A model generated the notes under the pieces. The model saw only the letters and a list, made by a program, of their open reading frames with translations, was not told where the DNA came from and searched no databases. This document shows positions 9,701 to 16,667 of a DNA stretch of 34,642 nucleotides, one piece after another (the stretch's first letter is position 1; the number at the start of each line of letters is the position of its first letter). The stretch lies in contig CAIKKY010000025.1 in the NCBI GenBank assembly GCA_903828145.1, positions 1-34,642 on the forward strand, in the 5' to 3' direction. A program made the translations under genes and the position numbers. The stretch is from an uncultured Hyphomicrobiales bacterium. GTDB lineage: Bacteria; Pseudomonadota; Alphaproteobacteria; Rhizobiales; Devosiaceae.

Positions 9701-11643
9701 GCGATGGGGTTCAGGTCGACTCCGAAGCAATTCCGGTCGGCGATATAGGCCCGGACCCGCTGCTTCTCGAGGACGATGTCCTCCTGCGGGATTGTCCGGC
9801 CCATCTCCTTCTGCTTGCGCTCCAGATAAAGGTCGGCAAGCTGGTTCGCGGTTTCGACAAGGAACGCGGCGGAGCCCATCGCGGGTTCGAGGATTTTCAG
9901 ATCAAGTAGATCGTCAGCAGTCAGGTCCCGGCAACGCTCCATCAGCGCGTGCTTGACCAGCAACCGCGCGAGTGGCTCAGGTGTGTAATAAGAGGCAGAC
10001 TTTTCCCGGTCCCGGCCCGCGAGCCGGTAGATGAAGGTGCCCTTTTCATAGACGAGCGCCTCAGGCCCGTTGAAGACGACCTCGTCCGGGGAGAACTCGT
10101 TGATCCGACTGCGTGGGACGAACCAGCTCGGAGCCAGCTTGTCCACTTTGTCACGGCGGAACGCATCGTCCTGTTCGGCCTGATCTTCGCCGAACAGTTC
10201 CTCCTCTACGTCCTCGTCCGGCTCCAGCGTTTCCGCCTCTTCCCCGTCCTCGGCCCCGTCGTTGGACCGGCCCTTGCGGGGCTTCAGCTCGATCAGGTCC
10301 GTCTTGGCGACGACCCCGGTGAAAGAGATCAGGGTCTCATATACCGCGCCCAGTTGGCCGATCCCGAGCTTGGCGTAGGAGATCCGACCTGTGCCCTTGC
10401 CGGTGGACCGGAGTGACAGCAGCCGGATCACCTGCTGAACCGCGTCGTTGCGCAACCGCAGCCCGTTCAGGAGCGGCGTGCTTTCTGGGTCGAGCAGGGA
10501 CACCTTGACGGCCGGAAAGCGAAGACCAGTACCCCACTCTTTGTCAACGAGGTCGAGGCCGGTATAAAGAAGGTCAAGGGTCCGCTGGAGGCTTTCCCAG
10601 AGGAAGGTTCCCTCTCGGTCGGCCAAGGTTCGGAGCGGAACGGATTCCAGCTCGCGCAGCGCTTCGAGCGAATACCCGGTTGCGTAGATCGGGTTGCGCA
10701 TGTCCAGAAGGTTCAGGCGCGGGTTCGCCTCCGCATAGAACAGAAACAGGAGCCGGTACATGTAGCGTAGGCACTCGCGCGACAGGTCCGGCCCATCGAT
10801 CCAGACCCCCTTGTCTTTCCCGCCGGTGATGTCGAGTACCTCCTGACCGAGAAGCTCGATTGCGTCGCGGACGGTCCGCTTCAGTGAGGTGGTGACCGCG
10901 TTGGCGTTCCGCTGCGCCTCCTCCTCGAGCCGGTCGGACAGCGGCGCCCCCTGGTCCGGGACGCGCGCTTCACGGGAGATCAGGCACGCCATGACTGTCA
11001 GCGTATCCCGGTCCGCCCGGGTGAAGATCTCCTGGAGATCGAAACGAAGGACGGACCGGGCCGGCCATTTCCGCTTGTCGATCAGCACGATCTGCGACAG
11101 GCCAAGGACCAGCACGTGACGTGGCCCGTCGGGCAGCTCGAACACTCCCTCGCCGAGGACGGATTCGATGGTCCGGTCGAGCAGTGCCGCCTCGCGCAGG
11201 TCCGACGGGAACTGGTCCTCAGTGAAGCAAACGCCGAGCGGGTCGGCCGCCTCGTCCTCCTGTGTCGGGATCGGTGCTTCGATAACCCAGAGCGCATCAC
11301 GACCGCTCGCGTCCGCGGCGCGGGACACGAGCGGGATCACCGGCGCTCCGTCGAGAGCAGTATAGGCCCCCTCGCGCCGCCAGGTGTAGCCGAGGGCTGT
11401 CAGTACATCGTGATGCGCGTCCCGGACCAGCTCTGCGCGCCGGGACCGATCCGAACTATTGCGGACCTGGCGAAGGGCCTCGACAGTCAGTCCGGCGACG
11501 CGGGCAAGCCGCTCGACCGGATGGGCAGCCCGGTCCAGTCCGGACCAGCGCGAGGTGATGTCCTGAAGCTCTTCCTTCAGCACGTCCGACAGTGTCCCGG
11601 ACGGGAAGAACTCAGCCTCGTTTTCGATCCCGATTAGGTCCAT
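6721..11643 (-). CDS. Adenine-specific DNA methyltransferase, DrmMI/PglX/Eco57I-like
   Basis: A 1640-residue protein expected to methylate adenine N6 at a specific site, marking host DNA in the defence system. SAM-binding and catalytic motifs are clear: SYYTPEPLARLLVKHAL (551-567), motif I ILEPAMGSAAFL (584-595), GVDLNPIAVELGAISLWL (641-658) and the gamma-class catalytic GNPPWARP (975-982). About 300 residues are inserted between the first motifs and NPPW, as in PglX and DrmMI. Residues 464-493 form an acidic, probably disordered linker. The N-terminal 300 residues may be a decayed nuclease-like fold; ALWVIEAP (117-124) has an E but no following K, so cleavage activity is doubtful. The start ATG 11643 lies four bases after the SNF2 gene stop. 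DNA coding for about residues 1100-1420 is distinctly AT-richer, which fits an exchanged target-recognition region. Confidence 0.9.
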   Translation of the reverse strand: MDLIGIENEAEFFPSGTLSDVLKEELQDITSRWSGLDRAAHPVERLARVAGLTVEALRQVRNSSDRSRRAELVRDAHHDVLTALGYTWRREGAYTALDGAPVIPLVSRAADASGRDALWVIEAPIPTQEDEAADPLGVCFTEDQFPSDLREAALLDRTIESVLGEGVFELPDGPRHVLVLGLSQIVLIDKRKWPARSVLRFDLQEIFTRADRDTLTVMACLISREARVPDQGAPLSDRLEEEAQRNANAVTTSLKRTVRDAIELLGQEVLDITGGKDKGVWIDGPDLSRECLRYMYRLLFLFYAEANPRLNLLDMRNPIYATGYSLEALRELESVPLRTLADREGTFLWESLQRTLDLLYTGLDLVDKEWGTGLRFPAVKVSLLDPESTPLLNGLRLRNDAVQQVIRLLSLRSTGKGTGRISYAKLGIGQLGAVYETLISFTGVVAKTDLIELKPRKGRSNDGAEDGEEAETLEPDEDVEEELFGEDQAEQDDAFRRDKVDKLAPSWFVPRSRINEFSPDEVVFNGPEALVYEKGTFIYRLAGRDREKSASYYTPEPLARLLVKHALMERCRDLTADDLLDLKILEPAMGSAAFLVETANQLADLYLERKQKEMGRTIPQEDIVLEKQRVRAYIADRNCFGVDLNPIAVELGAISLWLNSLHGSEFSPWFGDQLHAGNSLIGARRAAYAPSLLSVKAPGDLWFNDKPDEIGWRKRLPNGHVWQWLLPAKDMANFDKDKSIAPFAKLAQEKIKAWRKDGFFKKLEPHEIKLVQKLSRVAGALFDQVAEDLAKTRAAANDEITLWPDKVMPGNKQMDFHEKARLKARLVGEDHATNTLPYKRLKTAMDAWCALWLWPLDKADLLPGRAEFLQGMAMILEGGFTADGSLAAPSVAEFADPAPDFLDLLEPEAPARDLFKAAAKRQDGLFRETNVEALIENFDWLKTAVEVAERERFVHFDLIFADVMKARGGFDVIVGNPPWARPGWNEGLVLADIDPLYSGLSASDARQVIPEALPKALPVRREGRLVPAVDAFLQDFVSTRGAMEVTSSDVMNPFAGGGSNNLYRCFIDLSFRLVAPQGYAALIHQDGHLGDPKSGAFRRHWYARIAKHFEFINRMKSRNFMEVDHNVRFSLNIYRGEASAPDFEKFTYAFCAAQIDDSYADQDGIGPVPSIKNSEGNWDTRGHRDRVMRIDHNALGVIHTLSEEETVPVDEARFIQPYSARTLNVFRQMARFPKLDAAIPKLERTVTTAAGARTIQVPLWQMGHDWNETTDQRNGNIRRETAFRPASQMILQGPLFHVGNPLYKSPKAVSRTNADYNVIDLPNAPDDYLPRTNYAPALDLGEYGSRMARCRWDPTKGHADSFRFAVRKMVALNGERSLIGAVIPRGVAHVNSVDSLAFNDDRLMLNAATLLTSITYDYLIKASGKTNLHDRDVSALPWTEVAPTALHRSLRLACLTSAYADLWNRHAPTLEVLPWSSTDSRLRLDGPVEGSTTWDRTAGIRTEFARRIALVEIDVLVAQALGLSLDQLIEIYRIYFPILQQYEEGTWFDQNGRIVWTCSKGLPGVGWLDDRGKSPGRAAWEKILADNPFELTCTAIDDTMPGGPRTVTRHFTGPFTQCDRIEDYQRAWAHFERLKSEEAA

Positions 11644-11647
11644 CCGG

Positions 11648-14596
11648 TCACCCTACAAATACGGCTTTGACGTCCACGTGCGGGTTCGGGTCGGCCACCA
11701 TGTGGCGGGTCCGCTCAAACCATTCCGTCCAGTCGTGGAACAGCTTATCGATCTCCTGTTCCCGCTTGCGGCGGATGGTCAGGCGTCTCTTTTCTGCCGG
11801 GCTCAGCCCCTCATCGCCCCCGGGCAGATCGCCCAGATCAAGCGTGAGTTGTGCCCGGAACCGCGTCTCAAGGGCGGACAGCCGGTCGAGGACCGCGTCC
11901 AGGTCCCTCTGGATATCCGCCTCCCGCGCCTTTCGTAGCGCGACGAGATGCGTCTGGAACCGGTCTACTGCGACCGGGATCGCCGCCTGCGCCGCTGAGA
12001 GGTCCTCAACCGGGCGGCTTGGGGTGTCTCCAGCGATCCGAGTCCGCTCCAGAAACGCGCCGACCTCCTCGATCCGGATTGTCCCGTCCAGCGACCGGAT
12101 CACCGTTGCCCACCGGTCCACCAAAGGAGCCCCGTTTGCGTTCGGGATCGCCCCATGCAGGATGACTGCAATTTCACCCGGAGGTAGACGCCCCATGAGC
12201 GACGCTACAGGGGCCGTATGTTCCGGGAAGAAGGTGCTGGCCCGGTCCGCAAACCAGTCGAGGATCGGGTGACAGTCCCAGAGGAACTGCACAGTTGGCC
12301 AGGCCCGCTCCTGCGCCTTCGCGTCACTGATCGCCTGGTTGATCACACTAGCTTGGTCAGTGAGCTCGATACGCCCCCCTGGGCCCACCGCCTCCTCCGG
12401 CATGAACCGCCCGTCCACCGCGCCCTCGCTCGCGTAGCCGAACCCGTCCCGGGCCCGCATATCGGCAGGAATGGCGAGTTGAATCAGACGGTCGGTTTCC
12501 TGAATTCTCGGCAGCTCCGTGAAGGCCTTTTCTTCCGGCCGAGACAACCGCTCGATCATCGCGCGGGCATAGGTGAATGTATCCCTATAGAGGCGGGGCG
12601 GGCCCTGATCCGTGGGGGGCGCCGCCTCGGCCGGTGCTGGGGCTGCATAATCTCCGAAGAGGGCCGCGAACTCATCGTTGACCGAAATATGGGTGAACGC
12701 CTCCGCGGCACGCGTGTCCATCTGGCGCTCGAACGCCTCACCGCCGATACCGGTGGCCACAGCCTCCGCTACGACCGCCTCCTCCCCGTCCGCGTCCCCT
12801 GCGCCTAGGAACACAGCCGGGTCCCCGACCCCTGCCTGCGCCGCCTCGTCCTTGGCAACAAGCTTCTCAAGAACCCACATCTGACGCACCTTGGGGTGCG
12901 TGCTTTCGCCTACGAAGTAGCTAATCTGCGGCGGTCGGTCCTGACCATATCGATCAATCCGCCCGTTGCGCTGCTGGAAACGCAAAAGCGACCAAGGGAG
13001 GTCGAAATGGATCAGGCGATGGCACTGGAAGTGCAGGTTGAGCCCCTCGGACGCCATGTCCGAAGCGATCAGGATCCGGATAGGGGAGCGCTCCTGGCCA
13101 AACGCCTCGATCACTTCTTGGGTCTGAACGTCTGCCTCGACACTGCCCCCGTCCACCCGCGCCACTTGGTCCGGTGAAAGATTCAGATCCTCACGCAGTC
13201 GATCGGCGAGCCAAGAGACGGTCGCGATCCGCTCTGAGAAGATGACCAATCGGTCCCGGGCCGCCCTCCCGGTCCATTTGAGCTCGCGCAATAGGCGCAG
13301 AAGCTCCTGGTACTTGCTGAACGCGCCTGTGTCGATCGCGGCCACGTCGTCGGCGAGCGCCCGCAGCCGGTCCCTATCCGCTTCCGTCCCGCGGGCGGTC
13401 CCTTTTTCGATTCCCCGGATCCGTCGTGAGAGCGTCTCGAAACAAGCGGCCGGGCTAGAGAAGATCGCCTTGGCGATCGTGGTCCGGAATAGGTCGATTG
13501 CGCGCCCCTTGGTCTGCTCCTCATCGAGATCGAGGTGCAGGTCTGCGATCGCCTGATAGGCTACCTCTTCCTGCGGACTGAGCGGGAAGCGGCGCGGGAA
13601 AAGTTGCCGCTTTGGAACAGCCCGGCCGATGTCCGCAACCACCTCCGGCGAAGACCGAAAGCGTCGGATAACAAGATCCTCAATGTCAGACCTTTGAAGG
13701 CGGGTCGGGTCCGGTACGCGGGTCGGGTCCAGCATGCGGATGAGGCTCGCGAAGCTCTCTTGCGACCCGTCATGCGGGGTCGCGGTCAGCAGCAACAGGG
13801 AGTCAGTCCGGCGCGACAGAAGCTGAGCCAACTCGGCCCGCTGCGAATTCGACCCTGCTGCTGACTTTCGTTCGGCTGCGTTATGCGCCTCGTCGATGAT
13901 AATCAAATCCCAGTAGGAATGCTTCAGAGCATCCCGGATCTGGGTATCCCGCTTTAGTGTGTCGATTGAGACGATGGACCGATCGAACTGATCGAACACA
14001 TTGTAATGGGCCGGGATCCGGTTCCGCATCCGCCGGATAGCGGCGCTGTCGAGCCGGGAGAGGGGGATCGAAAACCGGGTCCAGAACTCCTTCTGGAACT
14101 GGGTCAGCATTGCACGGGTCGTGACCACTAGGATCCGATCCGCCCGACCCCGCAGGGCAAGCTCAGAGGTGATCAGGCCGGCCTCAAGAGTTTTTCCGAG
14201 ACCGACGTCGTCCGCGATTAGTAGCCGCACCCGGTCCTGGACCAGCGCCCGCTCCACCGGCAAGTGCTGGAAGGTCAGATCGTCGATCGCGGCCCGGCCG
14301 AGCGTGAGGGGGCGGCGCGACGTAGTCGGTGTGGCCCGGAACGCGGCCGCTAGGTGTAGCTTCGTGTCGATCAGTCCGGACGACGTGTCCGGGACGAGCC
14401 GGACTGCGGCGGGGTCCAGAACGCGCGGGCCCTTTTCGAGTTCCCAAACGAAGCGTGCCTCCTTGTCTCGCACGATACCGGACAAGCCGCGGCAATGGAT
14501 CTCCCTGAAACCATGCTTGAGGGTCGAGGTGCCGAGCACCTTCCAAGTGGCGGAACGCAGGCTTATGACGGAGCCAGGTTGAGGTACAGCACTCAC
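11648..14596 (-). CDS. drmD: SNF2-family helicase, DrmD-like
   Basis: A 982-residue SF2/SNF2 ATPase. Walker A DDVGLGKTLEAG lies at 129-140, IIIDEAH at 232-238, TATPHDG at 271-277, and the second lobe ends in QQRNGRIDRYGQ (541-552). An N-terminal domain of about 100 residues precedes the motor, and the last 400 residues lack a recognisable enzyme motif. The arrangement matches DrmD, the SNF2 component of class 1 DISARM, and its position directly before a DrmMI-like methyltransferase supports that. The start is GTG at 14596, overlapping the regulator stop as GTGA (14593-14596), so translation is probably coupled. It presumably moves on DNA to help recognise or process unmethylated invading DNA. 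BrxHII-type SNF2 proteins of type 3 BREX are the closest alternative, but no PglZ, BrxC or BrxA is present here. Confidence 0.85.
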   Translation of the reverse strand: MSAVPQPGSVISLRSATWKVLGTSTLKHGFREIHCRGLSGIVRDKEARFVWELEKGPRVLDPAAVRLVPDTSSGLIDTKLHLAAAFRATPTTSRRPLTLGRAAIDDLTFQHLPVERALVQDRVRLLIADDVGLGKTLEAGLITSELALRGRADRILVVTTRAMLTQFQKEFWTRFSIPLSRLDSAAIRRMRNRIPAHYNVFDQFDRSIVSIDTLKRDTQIRDALKHSYWDLIIIDEAHNAAERKSAAGSNSQRAELAQLLSRRTDSLLLLTATPHDGSQESFASLIRMLDPTRVPDPTRLQRSDIEDLVIRRFRSSPEVVADIGRAVPKRQLFPRRFPLSPQEEVAYQAIADLHLDLDEEQTKGRAIDLFRTTIAKAIFSSPAACFETLSRRIRGIEKGTARGTEADRDRLRALADDVAAIDTGAFSKYQELLRLLRELKWTGRAARDRLVIFSERIATVSWLADRLREDLNLSPDQVARVDGGSVEADVQTQEVIEAFGQERSPIRILIASDMASEGLNLHFQCHRLIHFDLPWSLLRFQQRNGRIDRYGQDRPPQISYFVGESTHPKVRQMWVLEKLVAKDEAAQAGVGDPAVFLGAGDADGEEAVVAEAVATGIGGEAFERQMDTRAAEAFTHISVNDEFAALFGDYAAPAPAEAAPPTDQGPPRLYRDTFTYARAMIERLSRPEEKAFTELPRIQETDRLIQLAIPADMRARDGFGYASEGAVDGRFMPEEAVGPGGRIELTDQASVINQAISDAKAQERAWPTVQFLWDCHPILDWFADRASTFFPEHTAPVASLMGRLPPGEIAVILHGAIPNANGAPLVDRWATVIRSLDGTIRIEEVGAFLERTRIAGDTPSRPVEDLSAAQAAIPVAVDRFQTHLVALRKAREADIQRDLDAVLDRLSALETRFRAQLTLDLGDLPGGDEGLSPAEKRRLTIRRKREQEIDKLFHDWTEWFERTRHMVADPNPHVDVKAVFVG

Positions 14597-15450
14597 CCAA
14601 GAACTCCTGAAACCGCATCCCGATTCAGCAGCGCGATTTGCTGATCCTGGGGGCGCCGCGCGCTGGGATCGGTGTCCAGACCCACTCGCTTTAGTGCGTA
14701 ATAAAGCGGCGCTTTCCGGACCGGGATCTTGGCCTTCCCGCTACGCATTCCGTAGTCGAGAGCGATGACGTTCTGCTGCGTGTCGGATAGTTCCGGGTGA
14801 GGCACGATTTCCAGGGTCACATGCTCGTTCCATGCGGCATCCGCCCCAGCCTGCGCTTCGTTCGGCTTCGTGCCGCGGGTCTCGACGATCCGTGAGAGCA
14901 GGAAGTCCTTGAAGCTTTGATCGGTGAGGCAGAAGGCTCGCGTGTGCCAGCGGAACCCGTCGAACCCGATCGCGTGTGGCGCGATCCACCGCCAGCGAGG
15001 CTCCGGCCGGGAGAGCGACTGGTACTTGACCTCGATAGCCTCAGATCGCCGGATCGCTGCCGTCACCGAGCGCAGCGTCGTGGCATTCATGCCGCGCACC
15101 GGCGTGGGCGCAGCGTCGTAAGTCGGAAACTCGCTGATCCAGGCATCCGACCGATCAAGGATACCTTCGGCAACGGAGCGGAGTTGGGAGAGGTAGCGGC
15201 TGGCATCAGGTTTCAGAAACAGCGGGTCGAACTCGGCGGCCCTGGCATAGGTGCGAGCGCTCTTGTCGTAGACCATGTTGCCAGGCGCCATTTCGCTATA
15301 GCGGTTCAGGTCGGTTGATGCTTGGTTCATCGAGACTCCAAAGGCTTCGACCAGATCTCCTCGATTCAACTGGCCCTCCCAGAACAACCGGAACTCGATG
15401 AACTCGAGCCGACGCTCTACGCCCCATCGCAGGCGTCGCTTTTCGCTCAC
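14593..15450 (-). CDS. WYL-domain transcriptional regulator, BrxR/CapW-like
   Basis: A 285-residue protein when started at the GTG at 15450, which has a GAGGAG sequence about six bases upstream and gives the family-typical opening (KRRLRWGVERRLEFIEFRLF). The frame stays open to an ATG at 15696, but those 82 extra residues look like translated intergenic DNA. A winged helix-turn-helix lies at about 10-60, a WYL domain at about 125-195 (VKYQSLSRP, WIAPHAIGFDGFRWHTRAF), and a C-terminal WCX-like region at 205-285. The family (BrxR, CapW) comprises dimeric repressors of BREX, CBASS and other defence operons that respond to infection-derived ligands. As first gene of the operon, coupled to drmD by a GTGA overlap, it probably represses its own transcript; the ligand is unknown. 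Confidence 0.88.
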   Translation of the reverse strand: MSEKRRLRWGVERRLEFIEFRLFWEGQLNRGDLVEAFGVSMNQASTDLNRYSEMAPGNMVYDKSARTYARAAEFDPLFLKPDASRYLSQLRSVAEGILDRSDAWISEFPTYDAAPTPVRGMNATTLRSVTAAIRRSEAIEVKYQSLSRPEPRWRWIAPHAIGFDGFRWHTRAFCLTDQSFKDFLLSRIVETRGTKPNEAQAGADAAWNEHVTLEIVPHPELSDTQQNVIALDYGMRSGKAKIPVRKAPLYYALKRVGLDTDPSARRPQDQQIALLNRDAVSGVLG

Positions 15451-15705
15451 CCGTTTCTCCTCTTCGCCGCCACTGGGAAGCGGTGACTGGGTAACTGGAA
15501 CCGCACAGTTTATTGTCGTAACCTGCACGCTAAGCGCATAGGCTCTCCTGCACAAGAGGATGGCGTTGACCAACTCGCGCGTCATGGCCTTGCACGGTTT
15601 GGCTATGCTTGGCTGCTCGGGATATTGGACTTTGGCCGCTAGATGGTAATTGCCCTGAGCTTTCTTCGTTCCTGTTAATTGAGTGACCAAACGCACGCGC
15701 AGCTC

Positions 15706-15725
15706 AAGCTAAAGCATGTTAGCTT
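15706..15725. promoter_or_regulatory. Perfect 7-bp inverted repeat, candidate regulator operator
   Basis: AAGCTAA and TTAGCTT form a perfect inverted repeat with a six-base spacer. It lies in the divergent intergenic region, 27 bases upstream of the -35 of the plus-strand small gene and about 255 bases from the regulator start. Dimeric WYL regulators of the BrxR/CapW group bind palindromes near their own promoters, so this is a candidate operator, but the distance from the regulator start is large and binding is inferred. Confidence 0.35.
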
Positions 15726-15751
15726 ATTTATGCTTCAAACAGGCTGCCTCG

Positions 15752-15779
15752 TTAGCCTTCTCGCCCTAAATGCTATACT
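15752..15779 (+). promoter_or_regulatory. Candidate promoter for the 65-residue gene
   Basis: TTAGCC (15752-15757) and TATACT (15774-15779) are separated by 16 bases. The -10 element ends only nine bases before the ATG at 15789, so the transcript would be leaderless or nearly so. No ribosome binding site is seen in the AT-rich stretch before that ATG, which agrees with leaderless translation. Confidence 0.4.
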
Positions 15780-15788
15780 ATTTTATTT

Positions 15789-15986
15789 ATGCACGGATTG
15801 GGTCGTCGCATCGCAAAATTGGAGCTTGACGTCCCGGCAAAGGCTTTTCCGGGAACGGCTGTCGCCATTTCGGACCTCGACCCCGAGGTGGCCCAAATTT
15901 TCCTTGCCCATAACCGCGACGTCACCACCATGACCGTAGATGAGCTCGACGCGCTCGAAGCAGAGCTTCTGAGGTTCACCGAATGA
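15789..15986 (+). CDS. Small hypothetical protein
   Basis: A 65-residue protein I do not recognise. It begins with a basic stretch (GLGRRIAKLE, 3-12) and ends with an acidic leucine-containing helix (VDELDALEAELLRF). Its stop overlaps the start of the following DUF5681 gene as ATGA (15983-15986), which strongly suggests that both are real and co-translated. The pair lies between the defence operon and the tRNA-Arg gene, in DNA with an AT-rich leader. Similar short proteins beside DUF5681 genes occur in alphaproteobacterial accessory regions as far as I recall, but no function can be assigned. Confidence 0.55.
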   Translation: MHGLGRRIAKLELDVPAKAFPGTAVAISDLDPEVAQIFLAHNRDVTTMTVDELDALEAELLRFTE

Positions 15987-16396
15987 ACGGACGAACTACG
16001 GCAGGACGCTTTTCGGCCGGGAACTCTGGTCGGCCTGCGGGTGCGCGCAATAAGGCCACCATGGCTGCGCTCGAACTCATGGACGGCGAAGCCGAGGCGC
16101 TGAGCCGGAAAGCGGTCGACTTAGCCTTAGCTGGCGATACGGTGGCACTGCGGCTATGCCTTGAGCGAGTAGCGCCGCCGCGCAAAGATGCGCCAGTTTC
16201 GTTCGCCCTGCCCGCTATGACGTCGGCTACTGACGCGGCGATTGCGGCGGGCGCCATCCTACAGGCTGTTTCTTCGGGCGACCTGACACCTTCAGAAGCC
16301 GCGCAGGTGATGGGACTTGTGGACAGCTATCGGCGCACGCTGGAGGTTACCGAACTCGAAGCTCGGGTGGCCGCGTTGGAGAACACCGCGATCTGA
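15983..16396 (+). CDS. DUF5681-domain protein
   Basis: A 137-residue protein whose N-terminus has the DUF5681 signature: GRFSAGNSGRPAGARNKAT at residues 8-26, a glycine/arginine-rich motif followed by helical sequence. The rest is helix-rich, with AALENTAI at the C-terminus preceded by a likely coiled segment (residues 110-135). DUF5681 proteins are common in alphaproteobacterial mobile and prophage-like regions and have no established biochemical role that I know of; a DNA-packaging or DNA-binding role is sometimes suspected. It is translationally coupled to the 65-residue gene upstream and ends about 90 bases before the 3' end of the tRNA-Arg gene. Confidence 0.75.
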   Translation: MNGRTTAGRFSAGNSGRPAGARNKATMAALELMDGEAEALSRKAVDLALAGDTVALRLCLERVAPPRKDAPVSFALPAMTSATDAAIAAGAILQAVSSGDLTPSEAAQVMGLVDSYRRTLEVTELEARVAALENTAI

Positions 16397-16410
16397 CGAT
16401 TGCGCGGCGC

Positions 16411-16460
16411 TGCTTCCCATATGCTTCCCAATTCCTAAGCCAAGAGGAGGCTGGGAAGCA
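16411..16460. repeat. TGCTTCCCA direct and inverted repeats beside the tRNA 3' end
   Basis: TGCTTCCCA occurs at 16411-16419 and 16422-16430, and its exact complement TGGGAAGCA at 16452-16460. The second and third copies could form a nine-base-pair stem with a 21-base loop, but no T-run follows, so a terminator is unlikely. The cluster lies between the DUF5681 gene and the 3' end of the tRNA, where integrase arm-type sites would be expected in an island end. That role is inferred. Confidence 0.5.
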
Positions 16461-16487
16461 GTTTCCTGCATAAGTCATTGAAAAATA

Positions 16488-16564
16488 TGGCGCGCCCGAA
16501 GAGATTCGAACTCCTGACCCCCAGATTCGTAGTCTGGTGCTCTATCCAGCTGAGCTACGGGCGC
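16488..16564 (-). tRNA. tRNA-Arg (anticodon ACG)
   Basis: Read on the minus strand, the 77 bases fold as a standard tRNA. The acceptor arm is GCGCCCG paired with CGGGCGC, followed by discriminator G and an encoded CCA. The D-arm contains AGCTCAGCTGGATAGAGC, the anticodon stem is CCAGA/TCTGG around loop CTACGAA, and the T-arm contains GTTCGAATC. The loop gives anticodon ACG, which reads CGU, CGC and CGA arginine codons after conversion of the wobble A to inosine. Its 3' end faces the accessory DNA and is a likely integration site. Confidence 0.97.
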
Positions 16565-16667
16565 ATCGCGCCGGGCGTGGCCCGGCAATGGCGCGTCACA
16601 TACATGGGGGCGCAGACCATTGCAAGTCTTCTCAGCCGCAATCGCGGCCAAGTCTGCGCCAGATGGC

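Larger units (their letters stand above)
15451..15788. promoter_or_regulatory. Divergent intergenic region between the defence operon and the small plus-strand genes
   Basis: These 338 bases separate the GTG of the WYL regulator from the ATG of the small gene at 15789 and contain no convincing gene. The promoter of the roughly 15-kb defence operon must lie here, but no strong minus-strand -35/-10 pair stands out. The right third is AT-rich and contains a perfect inverted repeat (15706-15725) and a plausible plus-strand promoter (15752-15779). GTAAC occurs twice as a direct repeat close to the regulator (15491-15495 and 15519-15523), too short to interpret. Confidence 0.55.
1..16487. other. 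Putative genomic island carrying a DISARM-related defence operon
   Basis: All DNA left of the tRNA-Arg gene is accessory in character. It holds a five-gene restriction-like operon on the minus strand and two small unknown genes on the plus strand, while everything right of the tRNA is conserved housekeeping sequence. The tRNA lies on the minus strand, so its 3' end (16488) faces the accessory DNA, which is the usual geometry for tyrosine-integrase islands. No integrase, no second copy of the tRNA 3' end and no left boundary is visible, so the island extent and integration mechanism are inferred. Confidence 0.6.

Noticed and set aside
6721-15450. A BREX system
   Set aside because: A PglX-like methyltransferase and WYL regulator are present, but no PglZ, BrxC, BrxA, BrxB or BrxL is seen; the SNF2 and DUF1998 helicases fit DISARM-type systems better.
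15451-15696. An 82-residue N-terminal extension of the WYL regulator from ATG 15696
   Set aside because: The GTG at 15450 has a good GAGGAG site and begins the conserved domain; the extension has no family character and covers the regulatory region.
1-16487. A CRISPR array or cas genes in the defence island
   Set aside because: No regularly spaced repeats and no Cas-like proteins were seen; the helicases are assigned to the DISARM-like operon.
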